From Bradyrhizobiaceae bacterium Ga0074131 (GTDB taxonomy: Bacteria; Pseudomonadota; Alphaproteobacteria; Rhizobiales; Xanthobacteraceae), in assembly GCA_001464035.1 (NCBI GenBank), contig LNEC01000018.1, forward strand, positions 24,488-88,487: 64,000 bases of DNA, given 5' to 3'. Both the position numbers and the translations under genes were made by a program. The notes under the pieces are model-generated. The model was given only the letters and a program-made list of their open reading frames with translations. It made no database searches and had not been told where the DNA came from. Shown piece after piece: positions 28,378 to 37,898 of the stretch; the stretch's first letter is position 1, and each line of letters begins with the position of its first letter.

Positions 28378-31300
28378 CTACTCCGGCCGCCGCAGGAAGC
28401 GATCACGGTCTTCCTGCACGGAATTCCGCAGTGTCAATGCCTCCCTCGCGGCGCCGACCGATCGATCGAGGCAGAGACGCAGCATGCGGGCGAGGTCCGA
28501 CCGCCGGTACGGCTTCACCAGCAAGCGGATGTCGGACGAAACCTGGCCGTGCCGGGTGAGAGCGTCGTACGTGTAGCCGGACGTGAACAGCACTCTCAAC
28601 GAAGGGCGCCGCAGTGCCATCGTTTCGGCGAGCTGTCTGCCGTTCAGTTTTCCCGGCATGACGATATCGGTGAACAGGAGATCGAATTCCGCCCCCGCAT
28701 CCGCGATGGCCAGCGCTTCGGCCGCGTTCGACGCCACCAGGACCTTGTAACCCAGGCTCTGAAGCTGAATGATCACGTAGCCGCGCACGCTGGGGTCATC
28801 CTCCACACACAGGATCGTTTCAGCGCCACCCGGCGCGTGCAGGTCTTCCGTCGACGGCTGGAGGTCTTCTTCCTCGGCCCTCGGCAAATAGAGCTGGAAA
28901 CTGGTTCCGCGACCTGCCTCGCTGCGAACCTCGATCGTGCCGCCGGACTGCTTGGCGAATCCGAATACCATGCTGAGCCCAAGCCCGGTGCCCTGGCCGG
29001 TTTCCTTGGTCGAAAAGAACGGCTCGAAGATTCGGTCCCGGATGGCTTCGGGGATACCGGTGCCGGTGTCGGTCACCTCGATGATGATGTAGTCGCCGGG
29101 ATGATCGACTCCCCTTGTTGCGCCGGCTTTCTCGTCCAGCGTAATGTTGCTGGTGGTGAACGTCAGTTTTCCACCGTCGGGCATGGCGTCGCGGGCGTTG
29201 ATGGCGAGGTTGACGAGCGCGGAACTGAGTTGGCCGGGATCGACATGTGCCGGCCGCAGGCTGTCGCTCAGGTTTGTCTGAATCTCGATCTGCCTGCCCA
29301 GCGTCTGCGTCAGGAGAAGCGCGGTTTCGTTGACGAGCGCATTGACGTCGATCCTGGTCGGACGCAGCGGCTGCTTGCGGGCGAACGCAAGCAGATTTGC
29401 CGTCAGTGTCGAGCCCCGGTCGGCCGCGTCGCCGATCAATGCCGCGATCTGCGCAAGCTCCGGTTTGTCCTGAACCGCCTCCGCCAGAATTTCGATCGTA
29501 CCGGTGATGACCGTGAGCATGTTGTTGAAGTCATGAGCGATGCCGCCGGTAAGCTGGCCCACCGATTCCATCTTCTGCGCCTGGAAAAGCTGTTCCGCGG
29601 CCGCCCGTTTCCTTGTGACGTCCCGGACGAACGCGTTGAGGATGTGGCGATCGCCGCGGCGCAAGGCCGTCAGCGACACTTCGACGAGAATTTCTCCGCC
29701 ATCGCGATGCACCGCAGGGGCCTCGAACCTGCAACCCGCCGCGACATCCTTCCTGGCCTCTTGCAGGAAACCATTGATCCGTTGCGTGAACTCGACGCGC
29801 CGCGAAGCCGGAACGATCAGATCGGTCACGCTGACGCCAACCGCTTCCGACCGTGCCCACCCCGTCATGGCTTCGGCCTGCGGGCTCCAGTCGAGGATAA
29901 TGCAGGTTTCGTCCGTCTGGACGAAAGCATCGAGCGCCGTCTTTACGATGGCCTGCGCCATCTGCTCGCTGTCGATCAGGGCCTGATGCGCTTGCCGCTG
30001 CTCGGTAATGTTGCGTAAGACGGCCACCGCCCCGCGCAGCGTGCCGGCTTCATCTCTCAGCGGTCTTGCATTCGCGACGAAGTATTCCGGAACGCACGCA
30101 TCTTCCGGTTGAACGATGAAATCCATGTCGTCCACGCTTTCGCCGCGCAGCGCCCGCGCCAGCGCCGAACCCGACGGCGGCAGGGGCGTCACGCCGTCCG
30201 GATGGAAATAGCTGAACCGGCGCGCGCCTTCGGCCGGATAGGAGCCCGGTTCTATCCCGAACAGGCGCCGGGCGGCGATGTTGACGATGGCGATTTGCCC
30301 GCGCTCGTCGGCCGACAGGACCGGATCCTTGATGCTTGCGATGGTATTTTCAAGCAGCGCCTGCTTCGCTCTGAGTTCGGCCGCCATGCTCGCAAATGCC
30401 CTGGCGAGAATGCCGATCTCCCGCCCGCCGTCCGAAGGCACCGTCATCAATGCGCCCCGCGACAGACCTTCAACCGCGAGGGTTATCTGCTCCAGCGGTT
30501 TGGATAACGACCTTGCGATTGCGACGGCGAGCAGCGCCGCCAGCAGGATCGCGGCCCCGCCGCCGATCTGCGCTGAACGGCTCACCGCTGCCAGGCCGGG
30601 ATCGAGTTTCGAGTAGTCGGAGGCGACCAGAACCGTCAGGCCGGAGTCACCGGCGGGCCGCACGGCCGCCCTGCCGACGCCCACTCGCTTGCCGCTGCTA
30701 TCCTCCCAGAAATCGCCTTTGCTGACGGAGTCGCCTGCCAGCGCTTGATCGAATCCCGGAAAATCATCCTGGATGCGCGCCGGGACCCGCACAGCGGAAG
30801 CAGGTTCGCGACCGCGGTCGGGATAAACCGCATGATCGCCGGCAGCGTTGACCAGAAACACCTGATTTTCGGCGCTCATCTCCGCCCGAATGCGGTCGAA
30901 CCACGGTCCGAGGTCGAGATCGATCACGCCGACGCCGAGCAATTTTTCGTTGGTGGACCAGAGCGGCACTGCGACGTGCACCATCGGATTGGCAGGACGG
31001 TCGGCACCGCCATTTTCCTGCAGCACCATTGGCGAGACGTAAACGCTGTACTTTGCCCGCTGGATCGCACTCTTGAAATAGTCGCGTTCGCCCACCTGCA
31101 TCAGTTCGGCGTCAGGGACGATCCGAATTGCGCCGTTCGGACTGTCCCGGACCACGCGAACCAGTTCTCGGCCGCCATCGGCCACGCCGATAATGCGGAG
31201 CTGGGCATATTCCGATTTTGCCTTCAGCACACGTGAGAGCCGTGCCGCAATGCTTTCGCGTATGTCCTTGTCGGTTTCCTGCACGAACGGGACGGCGGTT

Positions 31301-31539
31301 CTTGCGGCACCCAGCTGCGCCACACCGTTGGAATTTTGCAGCGATGACACGTCCTCGCCGACGCTGTTCAGCAACGTTTCCAGATTGGACGCGATCAGCA
31401 TGGCGTTGGTGGCAAGCCGATCGAGTACTCTTGGAAGCGCCGCGCCGGCGATCGAATGATACGTGATGAAGCTCAGAGCGGCGGTCGTCACCAGCACCAG
31501 CGACACCATGGCGAGCGCAAGCCTGGTCGATAGTCTCAT
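28378..31539 (-). CDS. Hybrid sensor histidine kinase with Cache, HAMP, two PAS and receiver domains
   Basis: The 1053-aa product is a membrane sensor. A transmembrane helix (residues 8-28) precedes a large periplasmic Cache-like domain, then a second helix AAILLAALLAVAIARSLSKP leads into HAMP. Two PAS domains follow (LLENTIASIKDPVLSADERG and QAIVKTALDAFVQTDETCII). The phosphoacceptor histidine is in TGGIAHDFNNMLTV, and the ATPase shows NLAINARDAMPDG, DTGTGIPEAI and GQGTGLGLSMVFGF. The C-terminal receiver has ILCVEDDPSVRG and phospho-Asp LLFTDIVMPGKLNG. The start at 31539 gives a clean helix. No response regulator is adjacent; ligand unknown. Confidence 0.9.
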   Translation of the reverse strand: MRLSTRLALAMVSLVLVTTAALSFITYHSIAGAALPRVLDRLATNAMLIASNLETLLNSVGEDVSSLQNSNGVAQLGAARTAVPFVQETDKDIRESIAARLSRVLKAKSEYAQLRIIGVADGGRELVRVVRDSPNGAIRIVPDAELMQVGERDYFKSAIQRAKYSVYVSPMVLQENGGADRPANPMVHVAVPLWSTNEKLLGVGVIDLDLGPWFDRIRAEMSAENQVFLVNAAGDHAVYPDRGREPASAVRVPARIQDDFPGFDQALAGDSVSKGDFWEDSSGKRVGVGRAAVRPAGDSGLTVLVASDYSKLDPGLAAVSRSAQIGGGAAILLAALLAVAIARSLSKPLEQITLAVEGLSRGALMTVPSDGGREIGILARAFASMAAELRAKQALLENTIASIKDPVLSADERGQIAIVNIAARRLFGIEPGSYPAEGARRFSYFHPDGVTPLPPSGSALARALRGESVDDMDFIVQPEDACVPEYFVANARPLRDEAGTLRGAVAVLRNITEQRQAHQALIDSEQMAQAIVKTALDAFVQTDETCIILDWSPQAEAMTGWARSEAVGVSVTDLIVPASRRVEFTQRINGFLQEARKDVAAGCRFEAPAVHRDGGEILVEVSLTALRRGDRHILNAFVRDVTRKRAAAEQLFQAQKMESVGQLTGGIAHDFNNMLTVITGTIEILAEAVQDKPELAQIAALIGDAADRGSTLTANLLAFARKQPLRPTRIDVNALVNETALLLTQTLGRQIEIQTNLSDSLRPAHVDPGQLSSALVNLAINARDAMPDGGKLTFTTSNITLDEKAGATRGVDHPGDYIIIEVTDTGTGIPEAIRDRIFEPFFSTKETGQGTGLGLSMVFGFAKQSGGTIEVRSEAGRGTSFQLYLPRAEEEDLQPSTEDLHAPGGAETILCVEDDPSVRGYVIIQLQSLGYKVLVASNAAEALAIADAGAEFDLLFTDIVMPGKLNGRQLAETMALRRPSLRVLFTSGYTYDALTRHGQVSSDIRLLVKPYRRSDLARMLRLCLDRSVGAAREALTLRNSVQEDRDRFLRRPE

Positions 31540-31760
31540 ACCACCGACCACCTGGTTCGCCTTGTTTCTGATGATTGCGCTCGTTGACCGGGAAACATGG
31601 TATTTACAGCACAGAACGACCCTCAATGCCGCCGGCTTCTTTACCTCAAAGCCGTGCCATCAACATCAATCTCCAACCCCCGTAGGATTACGGGGTCTGC
31701 CGCTTCCTGGATGAATCGGTACAACCCCGCCGGGATTCGCAGGCCCGTGGGGCCCGACGG

Positions 31761-32531
31761 CTAGCCGGTCCGCCGTTGCGCGACCAGTGCCGCCCCGAAC
31801 GCCTGAAACAGCGCGCGGTTGATCGGATTTCGCTGCGGATCGTACTCCGCGTGCCATTGGACGGCGAGTGCAAAGCCGGGTGCATCCGCGATCCGGATGG
31901 CCTCGATCGTGCCGTCCTCGGCCACGCCCTCGACCACCACCCGCTCGCCAGGCTCCAGGATGCCCTGGCCGTGAAGAGAATTGACGCGGATGGTCTCGCA
32001 ACCCAGCAGCGTTGCAAAGGCGCCGCCGGGAACGAGATTGACGTCATGGCGGTCGGCGAAAACGACCGTGGGATCCGGATGGATCTCGCCGGTCTCCAGC
32101 CGCGGCATCCGATGGTTCAGGCGCCCCGGCAAGTCGCGGATTTCGGGGTGCAGCGAGCCGCCAAAAGCCACGTTCATCTCCTGCAGGCCGCGGCAGATGC
32201 CGAACAGGGGTATGCCGCGGGCGACGCAGGCCTGGGACAGCGCCAGCGCCAGACCGTCGCGCTGCAGGTCGTAGGGTTCGTGGCTGGGGTGCGGTTCGGT
32301 GCGAAAATGCGTCGGGTGAACGTTGGCTCGGGCACCGGTCAGGATCACGCCGTCAACCACATCCAGCAGGGCGCCGATATCAGTAATTTCGGCACAGCCG
32401 GCGAACATCAGCGGCAGCGCGCCCGCGACTTCGGTCACCGCGCGCAGATTGCGCTCGCCGGTCATCTGCGTCGCAAATCGATCCTCCACGCGATAGGCGT
32501 TTGCGATCACCCCGACGACCGGCCTCCTCAT
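31761..32531 (-). CDS. puuD: Gamma-glutamyl-gamma-aminobutyrate hydrolase-like class I glutamine amidotransferase
   Basis: The 256-aa product is a peptidase C26-type hydrolase. The nucleophilic cysteine is in PLFGICRGLQEMNVAFGG (about residue 115), and the His-Glu pair is in ALAVQWHAEYDP near residue 225. The oxyanion-region motif DGVILTGARANVHP is also present. PuuD-type enzymes hydrolyse gamma-glutamyl-GABA in putrescine breakdown; no other putrescine genes are nearby, so the exact substrate is open. The start at 32531 (MRRPVVGVIANAYR) avoids the tandem repeat that the longer track ORF translates. Confidence 0.82.
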   Translation of the reverse strand: MRRPVVGVIANAYRVEDRFATQMTGERNLRAVTEVAGALPLMFAGCAEITDIGALLDVVDGVILTGARANVHPTHFRTEPHPSHEPYDLQRDGLALALSQACVARGIPLFGICRGLQEMNVAFGGSLHPEIRDLPGRLNHRMPRLETGEIHPDPTVVFADRHDVNLVPGGAFATLLGCETIRVNSLHGQGILEPGERVVVEGVAEDGTIEAIRIADAPGFALAVQWHAEYDPQRNPINRALFQAFGAALVAQRRTG

Positions 32532-32555
32532 GGCATGGCTTCCAATCTCACGTCG

Positions 32556-32595
32556 CAAGTCTCGGGCAGACAAGTCTCGGGCAGACAAGTCCCGG
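32556..32595. repeat. Tandem 15-bp direct repeat upstream of the C26 hydrolase gene
   Basis: CAAGTCTCGGGCAGA occurs twice back to back (32556-32570, 32571-32585), followed by a partial third copy CAAGTCCCGG. It lies 25-64 bases upstream of the ATG at 32531, in the promoter or leader region. Confidence 0.8.
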
Positions 32596-32658
32596 TTGGA
32601 TCATGCCTGCCGCCCTGTACCGGATCAATATGCCACGCCGCGGCGCCGGCCTGCATTG

Positions 32659-33351
32659 CTATTTCCGCGTGAAAGCGTCCTTGGAATCGATGGCCTCGGC
32701 GCTCGGCAATCCCGCGGCCTGAAGCGCCCTGCCCGCGGCATCGCCCGCGCCGTTCAACCACGGCAACTTCGCCTCGATGCCGCGGCTCACGGGATCGCCG
32801 AGCGCGCCGCCGAAATCGAGCGGCCACACGCCGTTCGGCACCACCTCGGCCGACACGCCGCGAAGCCGGATGCCCTTTCCCAGCACGCCCTCGATATTGT
32901 CTGGCGATACCACGCGTGCCGTGGCGGGATCGGCAGGGTCGGCAAAGCTGACCAGCACCGGGATCACCTCCCCCGTCACGGGCACCGTGCCGGTCGCTCG
33001 GCTCATCTGATTGAAGGTGACGTTCTGGCCCGCGGCCTTGTAGGCGCGCAAGGCTACATAGTTGATCTCGTCGAGTTCGAGCGATTTGCCGGTATGCGCC
33101 AGCAGCGCGACCAGGTTCTTGCCGCCGCCGAGATCGACGAACACGGCATCGCCTTTGGTGCTGGTCTTGCCGCCGCGGCTGTAGCTTCGGTCGGGGTGAA
33201 CCGCCATGACGCCGGAAGCCGATTTGACGCCTTCAGGCGTTTCGACCTCGACGGTCAGACGGTATTTGTGATTGGGCCGGTTGATCCTGATCTGGTCGCC
33301 GATCACCAGCGCAGCCAGCAGCAGCAGCGGACCGACGAGTTTGAAGTTCAT
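32659..33351 (-). CDS. Exported or membrane-anchored protein of unknown function
   Basis: The 230-aa product starts with a hydrophobic segment (VGPLLLLAALVIGDQI) that could be a signal anchor. The rest is a beta-rich soluble domain with motifs RLTVEVETPEGVKSASGVM, VFVDLGGGKNLVALLAHTG and PVTGEVIPVLVSFADPADPA, ending in NGVWPLDFGGALGDPVSRG. I do not recognise a named family. It starts 153 bases from the divergent AI-2E-type transporter gene. Confidence 0.75.
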   Translation of the reverse strand: MNFKLVGPLLLLAALVIGDQIRINRPNHKYRLTVEVETPEGVKSASGVMAVHPDRSYSRGGKTSTKGDAVFVDLGGGKNLVALLAHTGKSLELDEINYVALRAYKAAGQNVTFNQMSRATGTVPVTGEVIPVLVSFADPADPATARVVSPDNIEGVLGKGIRLRGVSAEVVPNGVWPLDFGGALGDPVSRGIEAKLPWLNGAGDAAGRALQAAGLPSAEAIDSKDAFTRK

Positions 33352-33504
33352 TGCCGATAATCCCTCGCCATCCCGCGACCGGTATTTGAGGCTTCGCTTC
33401 GCACGGCCAATGCGTCAGCGTCAAACCGGCGCCGGGTCACGCTTGATCCCGGGCGCGTTTCGCTGAAGAGTGCCGCCGGAAATCGACTTGAAGGGGGATC
33501 ACAC

Positions 33505-34626
33505 GTGACAGTCTCGGCTGAGGATCGACTTCAGGCCCGCAACGATCTGGCATGGGCGATATCGGTCGGCGGTATCGGCGTCGTCACATTCGCAGCCCTG
33601 TTGCTGTTCACGTGGCATTTCGCAGCCGCGCTGTTTCTGATCTTCGCCGGCATGCTGCTCGGGGTCGCGCTCAACGCCCTGACCCATATGCTCGGCCACG
33701 CCGTCAGGCTGCCGCATGCGCTGCGGCTGACCCTCGTCTGCCTGGTGCTGGCGGGCATGCTGTCGGGCGTGGTCTTCCTCGGCGGCGCCACCATCGCCAA
33801 ACAGGCCACCGTGCTCAGCGATACGATCAAGTCGCAGCTGGTCAACGTCAAAGCCTTCCTGGAGAGGAACGGCATCGATACCAGTTATCTCGAGCTCGGC
33901 AATCTCGGCGCGCCGGCGGCTTCGCCTAGCCTGGAAGCGCCGGCAATGCCGGCCGCGCCGGTCCCGCACAATCTTCCGAGCGCCGGCGCCATCGCCTCCG
34001 GCGGCGGCGCCATCGTGAGCCAGACGTTGAAAGTGCTGCTCGGCACCGTCAGCGCCGTCGGGAATTTCTTCATCGTGCTGTTTCTCGGACTGGCGTTCGC
34101 GGCGCAGCCCGCCGTTTATCGGACAGGGCTGTTGTTCATGGCGCCGGCGCGGCATCGTGTCCGCGCGACCGTGATCGTCGATCGCATCGGCGAGACGCTT
34201 GAGCGCTGGCTGATCGCGCAGATCGTCACCATGCTCGCGGTGTTCTTCGTGACCTGGATCGGCCTGACCATCATCGGCATCCAGAGCGCATTCATTCTCG
34301 GTATCCAGGCCGGATTGCTGGCCTTTATTCCGACCATCGGCGCGCTGATCGGCGGCTTGATCGTGGTGCTCGCGAGCCTTGCCTCGGGATGGATCGCGGG
34401 GGCCAGTGCGTTCGTGCTGTTCATGGGTGTCCACGCGCTGGAAAGCTATGTCCTCACACCCATCATCCAGCGTCACGCGCTGGACATTCCTCCCGCCACG
34501 CTGTTTGCCTTCCAGATCCTGCTTGGCATCGTGTTTGGCATCTGGGGCCTCGCGCTGGCGCTGCCGCTGATGGCGATTGCGAAAGTCGTGATCGATCACT
34601 TCAAGGCTGAGGAAAATCTCGCCTGA
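33505..34626 (+). CDS. AI-2E family transporter (PerM-like permease)
   Basis: The 373-aa product has about eight transmembrane helices. A long soluble insert lies near residues 100-180, and the C-terminal block characteristic of the family follows (FIPTIGALIGGLIVVLASLA, HALESYVLTPIIQRHALDIP, FGIWGLALALPLMAIAKVVI). The family includes exporters of AI-2 and Na+/H+-linked permeases; the cargo is unknown. The insert contains an unusual alanine- and proline-rich stretch (APAASPSLEAPAMPAAPVP). A GTG start at 33505 with GGGGGA upstream fits. Confidence 0.88.
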   Translation: MTVSAEDRLQARNDLAWAISVGGIGVVTFAALLLFTWHFAAALFLIFAGMLLGVALNALTHMLGHAVRLPHALRLTLVCLVLAGMLSGVVFLGGATIAKQATVLSDTIKSQLVNVKAFLERNGIDTSYLELGNLGAPAASPSLEAPAMPAAPVPHNLPSAGAIASGGGAIVSQTLKVLLGTVSAVGNFFIVLFLGLAFAAQPAVYRTGLLFMAPARHRVRATVIVDRIGETLERWLIAQIVTMLAVFFVTWIGLTIIGIQSAFILGIQAGLLAFIPTIGALIGGLIVVLASLASGWIAGASAFVLFMGVHALESYVLTPIIQRHALDIPPATLFAFQILLGIVFGIWGLALALPLMAIAKVVIDHFKAEENLA

Positions 34627-34658
34627 CGCGGTCGCGGCCCCGCGCGGTGCTGCCGCGC

Positions 34659-34961
34659 TCACGCCGCCGAGGTCAGCACCGTCCGGGTATGCTCGACCTC
34701 GGGCGGCGAGGCGAAGTATTGCCCGACCAGCCCGCGCCATTCCGTGAAATTCTCCGAGCCGCGGAAATCGACGGTGTGGTTCTCCAGGGTTTCCCATTTG
34801 ACCATCAGGCGATAACGCTGCGGCTTCTCGATCGAGCGATGCAGTTCGAATCCGTGAAAGCCCCTGGAGCGGCCGAAGGCTGCGCGGGCCTTGGCCACCG
34901 CCGCCTCAAAATCCGTCTCGGAGCCGGGCTTGATGTCGATCTGCGCGATTTCGGTGATCAT
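34659..34961 (-). CDS. Antibiotic-biosynthesis-monooxygenase (ABM) domain protein
   Basis: The 100-aa product is a single ABM/dimeric alpha-beta barrel domain. Recognisable parts are MITEIAQIDIKPGSETDFEA at the N-terminus, FHGFELHRSIEKPQRYRLMV and the NHTVDFRGSENFTEW region. Members act as small cofactor-free oxygenases or as uncharacterised stress proteins. It stands alone, convergent with the transporter gene 32 bases away. Confidence 0.8.
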   Translation of the reverse strand: MITEIAQIDIKPGSETDFEAAVAKARAAFGRSRGFHGFELHRSIEKPQRYRLMVKWETLENHTVDFRGSENFTEWRGLVGQYFASPPEVEHTRTVLTSAA

Positions 34962-35064
34962 CTGGTGGCGGCCTTTCGCTGGGAATTCATGTCTCTAGCC
35001 CAGCCGCTTGCAAAGAAAAAGGGCGCCTTGCGGCGCGCCGGCCGGTCTTGTCGTCGCGCCAAGC

Positions 35065-35310
35065 CTAGCTGAACAGCAGCACCGTGCCGGCGGCCATCAG
35101 CGCGCAGCCGGCGAACATCAGAAGCGGCCAGCGGCTGCGCGGGGCGGCGTAACGGCCCTGCGCGCGTCGCTGCAGGATCAGCGCTGTCTCGTACTCGTCC
35201 GACGTGGAGAAAATGCAGGCGAACCCGCCGCGCGCCGATGCGGCTGCGGCTTCGAGCGACATCAGGGCGGCGTCGGCGCTATGGCTCGGACCTCTGTTCA
35301 TGGCCGGCAT
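35065..35310 (-). CDS. Small membrane protein, unknown function
   Basis: The 81-aa product has one C-terminal transmembrane segment (WPLLMFAGCALMAAGTVLLF) preceded by a polar region with RGGFACIFSTSDEYETALIL. The start may be the ATG at 35310 or 35301. It is next to the diguanylate cyclase on the same strand but I see no functional link. No family recognised. Confidence 0.55.
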   Translation of the reverse strand: MPAMNRGPSHSADAALMSLEAAAASARGGFACIFSTSDEYETALILQRRAQGRYAAPRSRWPLLMFAGCALMAAGTVLLFS

Positions 35311-35350
35311 GATATCGATGGAATGGTAAATGCCAGGTTACCGCCCACGC

Positions 35351-36577
35351 TTACGCAAGACTTGGAATACCCGGCTGCTGCCGCGGTTGGCGCGCGATGC
35401 CCGCGGTCTTGCGCCGCCAGTTTTCCAGCGACAGCGGCAACTCTTCCGCCGCCTCGACGCGATTGCGGCCGCCGCGCTTGGCCTGGTAGAGCGCGGTATC
35501 GGCCGCGGCCAGCAACACCTCGAGCTCGGTGCCGGCGGGCCCGCCTGCCACGCCGATGCTGACGGTGGTGTCGATCGGTCCGCCCTCATCGACGATTCCG
35601 GAATCGGCAAATGCCTCGCGGACGCGTTCGGCGGCGATGACGCCCTCTTCCAGCGAACAGGGCAGCAATGCGGCGAACTCCTCGCCCCCGATTCGTCCCG
35701 ACAGGTCGGTGATGCGCAGCCCATTGACCACGACGGCGGCGAACAGCTTGAGGATCTCGTCGCCCGCCGGATGGCCGAAGCGGTCATTGATCGACTTGAA
35801 ATGATCGATGTCGAAGATCATCGCGGTGACCGGGCGGCCGGCGTTGGCCTCGCGATCGATCACCCGCGCGCACGCCTCGGCGAAGCCGCGGCGGTTCAAC
35901 ATGCCGGTCAAGGGGTCCATCGACGCCGCCGTCTTGTGCGCGGTCACCGCGCGCTCCGACACCAGCATGAAGATCACGAACACGGTGCCGACCGCGTAGA
36001 GCACGAGTTCAATGGAGAAGATCGTCACCCAGATGCTGCCGGAGAACGCGGCATCGCGCGGATGCAGGAGATCGCCGAGCAGGATCGGCAGCATCAGCGC
36101 GAAACCGTGCGACAGCGGCACCACGATCGCCGGCCAGCGCTTTTGCAGCGTCCTGCGCCGCTCCGACCACAATTCGGCAGCCGTCAGCGCGGCGTACACC
36201 GCGACGATGCCGGCGCCGATCGTCATGCGCAGGGCGGAGGCTTCCGGCGCCAGCGTCGCGACGGCCGCGATCCAGACGATCGCGCCCAGCACCAGCCCCG
36301 GCCAATTCGGCTTGCGGCCGTGGAACACGCGCGAGGCGTTCCAGACCATGCCGCAGGCGACCAGGCCGACGGCGTTGAGCGCCAGCGAAAGCCCTTCGCC
36401 GAGCGTGTTGGCGGCGAGCGTCCACAATGCGACCGATGCTGCGCCGAGCAGATAGGCGGTGCCCCACCATTTCAACGCCGGGATGTTCTCCCGCTTGCCG
36501 AAGAACAGCAGCATGGCGCCCAGCATGGCCGCGACCATGGTGGCGACGAGATAAAGCGTGGAGGGATCGAGCGACAT
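35351..36577 (-). CDS. Membrane-bound diguanylate cyclase (GGDEF)
   Basis: The 408-aa product has about seven N-terminal transmembrane helices (residues 6-225), then a GGDEF domain starting at SMDPLTGMLNRRGF. The active site is RIGGEEFAALLP, a functional GGEEF. The inhibitory I-site RITD lies exactly five residues before it (RITDLSGRIGGEEF), so product feedback by c-di-GMP is expected. MIFDIDHFKSINDRFGHPAGD is the metal-binding region. The enzyme makes c-di-GMP, which commonly controls exopolysaccharide production and motility. The sensor ligand is unknown. It stands alone. Confidence 0.93.
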   Translation of the reverse strand: MSLDPSTLYLVATMVAAMLGAMLLFFGKRENIPALKWWGTAYLLGAASVALWTLAANTLGEGLSLALNAVGLVACGMVWNASRVFHGRKPNWPGLVLGAIVWIAAVATLAPEASALRMTIGAGIVAVYAALTAAELWSERRRTLQKRWPAIVVPLSHGFALMLPILLGDLLHPRDAAFSGSIWVTIFSIELVLYAVGTVFVIFMLVSERAVTAHKTAASMDPLTGMLNRRGFAEACARVIDREANAGRPVTAMIFDIDHFKSINDRFGHPAGDEILKLFAAVVVNGLRITDLSGRIGGEEFAALLPCSLEEGVIAAERVREAFADSGIVDEGGPIDTTVSIGVAGGPAGTELEVLLAAADTALYQAKRGGRNRVEAAEELPLSLENWRRKTAGIARQPRQQPGIPSLA

Positions 36578-36738
36578 GGTCCACCGGAAGCTTGTGATGC
36601 GGGGGCAGCCGGCACGCCGGAAACGAAGAGCGCGCCGTCACCAGCCCGGACGATACGACCGCCGGTCTTGGAAATTCGTTCGCGCGCATATGAAAGTTTT
36701 CAGGAAAAACAGCGTCAACTGCTCGGCAAATGCACAGC

Positions 36739-36762
36739 AAAAAAGGGCGCCCGAAGGCGCCC
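36739..36762 (-). terminator. Intrinsic terminator after rpsI
   Basis: On the minus strand GGGCGCC-TTCG-GGCGCCC is followed by TTTTTT. It lies about 40 bases after the rpsI stop and uses the stable TTCG loop. Confidence 0.88.
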
Positions 36763-36801
36763 TTTCGCGATCCTGCAGCATTCGCTGCAAATTAGAAGCA
36801 A

Positions 36802-37278
36802 TCAGCGCTTCGAGAACTGGAACGACTTGCGGGCCTTGGCGCGGCCGTACTTCTTGCGCTCGACCACGCGGGAGTCGCGGGTCAGGAAGCCGCCCTTCTT
36901 CAAGACGCCGCGCAGATCCGGCTCGAAATAGGTCAGCGCCTTCGAAATGCCGTGACGAACGGCGCCGGCCTGGCCCGACAGGCCGCCACCGGCGACGGTG
37001 CAGATCACGTCGTACTGGCCCGCGCGGGCGGCGGCGACCAGCGGCTGCTGGATCATCATCCGCAGCACCGGCCGGGCGAAATAGACTTCGACCTCGCGGG
37101 TGTTGACGATGACCTTGCCGGCGCCGGGCTTGATCCAGACGCGGGCCACTGCGTCCTTGCGCTTGCCGGTGGCATAGGCGCGGCCCTGCTTGTCGACCTT
37201 CTTGACGTATTTCGGGGCTTCCGGCGTGGCCGGCTTCAGCGCCGACAACTGGTCGAGAGACTGCATGGTGTCGGACAT
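36802..37278 (-). CDS. rpsI: 30S ribosomal protein S9
   Basis: The 158-aa product is ribosomal protein S9. The family domain starts at [20 protein letters not shown] and ends with the conserved [23 protein letters not shown] tail whose last arginine reaches the tRNA in the P site. The N-terminal extension (about 30 residues) is common in alphaproteobacteria. It follows rplM by one base in the standard two-gene operon. Confidence 0.97.
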   Translation of the reverse strand: MSDTMQSLDQLSALKPATPEAPKYVKKVDKQGRAYATGKRKDAVARVWIKPGAGKVIVNTREVEVYFARPVLRMMIQQPLVAAARAGQYDVICTVAGGGLSGQAGAVRHGISKALTYFEPDLRGVLKKGGFLTRDSRVVERKKYGRAKARKSFQFSKR

Positions 37279-37279
37279 C

Positions 37280-37744
37280 TTATGCGGCCCTCATGTTCTT
37301 GCGGTTCATCGAAGCGATATCGAGCGGCTCGGGCTGCTGGGCTTCATGCGGATGCTCAGCTCCGGGGTAGACGCGCAAATTACCCATCTGCACCCGGCCG
37401 AGCGGGCCGCGCGGGATCATGCGCTCGATAGCCTTCTCGACCACGCGCTCGGGGAAACGACCCTCGAGGATCGACTTGGCGGTGCGTTCCTTGATGCCGC
37501 CGATGAAGCCGGTGTGATTGTAATAGACCTTGTTGTCGCGCTTGCGACCGGTCAGCACGACATGCGCCGCGTTGATGATGATGACGTGGTCGCCGCAATC
37601 GACATGCGGCGTGTAGATCGGGAGGTGCTTGCCGCGAAGGCGCATCGCGACCAGGGAAGCGAGCCGGCCGACGACCAGACCCTTGGCGTCGATCAGCACC
37701 CACTTCTTCGTGACCTCGGCGGGCTTGGCCGAAAACGTTTTCAT
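37280..37744 (-). CDS. rplM: 50S ribosomal protein L13
   Basis: The 154-aa product is ribosomal protein L13. It starts [20 protein letters not shown], contains [20 protein letters not shown] and ends with [19 protein letters not shown]. It is the first gene of the rplM-rpsI operon. An AT-rich stretch upstream (37830-37890) probably holds its promoter. Confidence 0.97.
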   Translation of the reverse strand: MKTFSAKPAEVTKKWVLIDAKGLVVGRLASLVAMRLRGKHLPIYTPHVDCGDHVIIINAAHVVLTGRKRDNKVYYNHTGFIGGIKERTAKSILEGRFPERVVEKAIERMIPRGPLGRVQMGNLRVYPGAEHPHEAQQPEPLDIASMNRKNMRAA

Positions 37745-37898
37745 GAGAGGAAATCCGTGAAAGGGGACATCCGGCGCATCGGCGCCGAACTGCGCGGTTT
37801 CTAGATCGCTGCACCGCGCTCGTCAACGTCAAATGAGCTAAATTACATACGTAAATACAATAGCTTACAAATATGGTGCTATACTACCCTACAAAACA
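37745..37898 (-). promoter_or_regulatory. AT-rich leader and promoter region of rplM-rpsI
   Basis: Bases 37835-37895 are markedly AT-rich (TTACATACGTAAATACAAT, GGTGCTATACTACCC) compared with the surrounding sequence. The strong rplM-rpsI promoter is expected here on the minus strand, but I could not fix a single -35/-10 pair. Confidence 0.4.
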
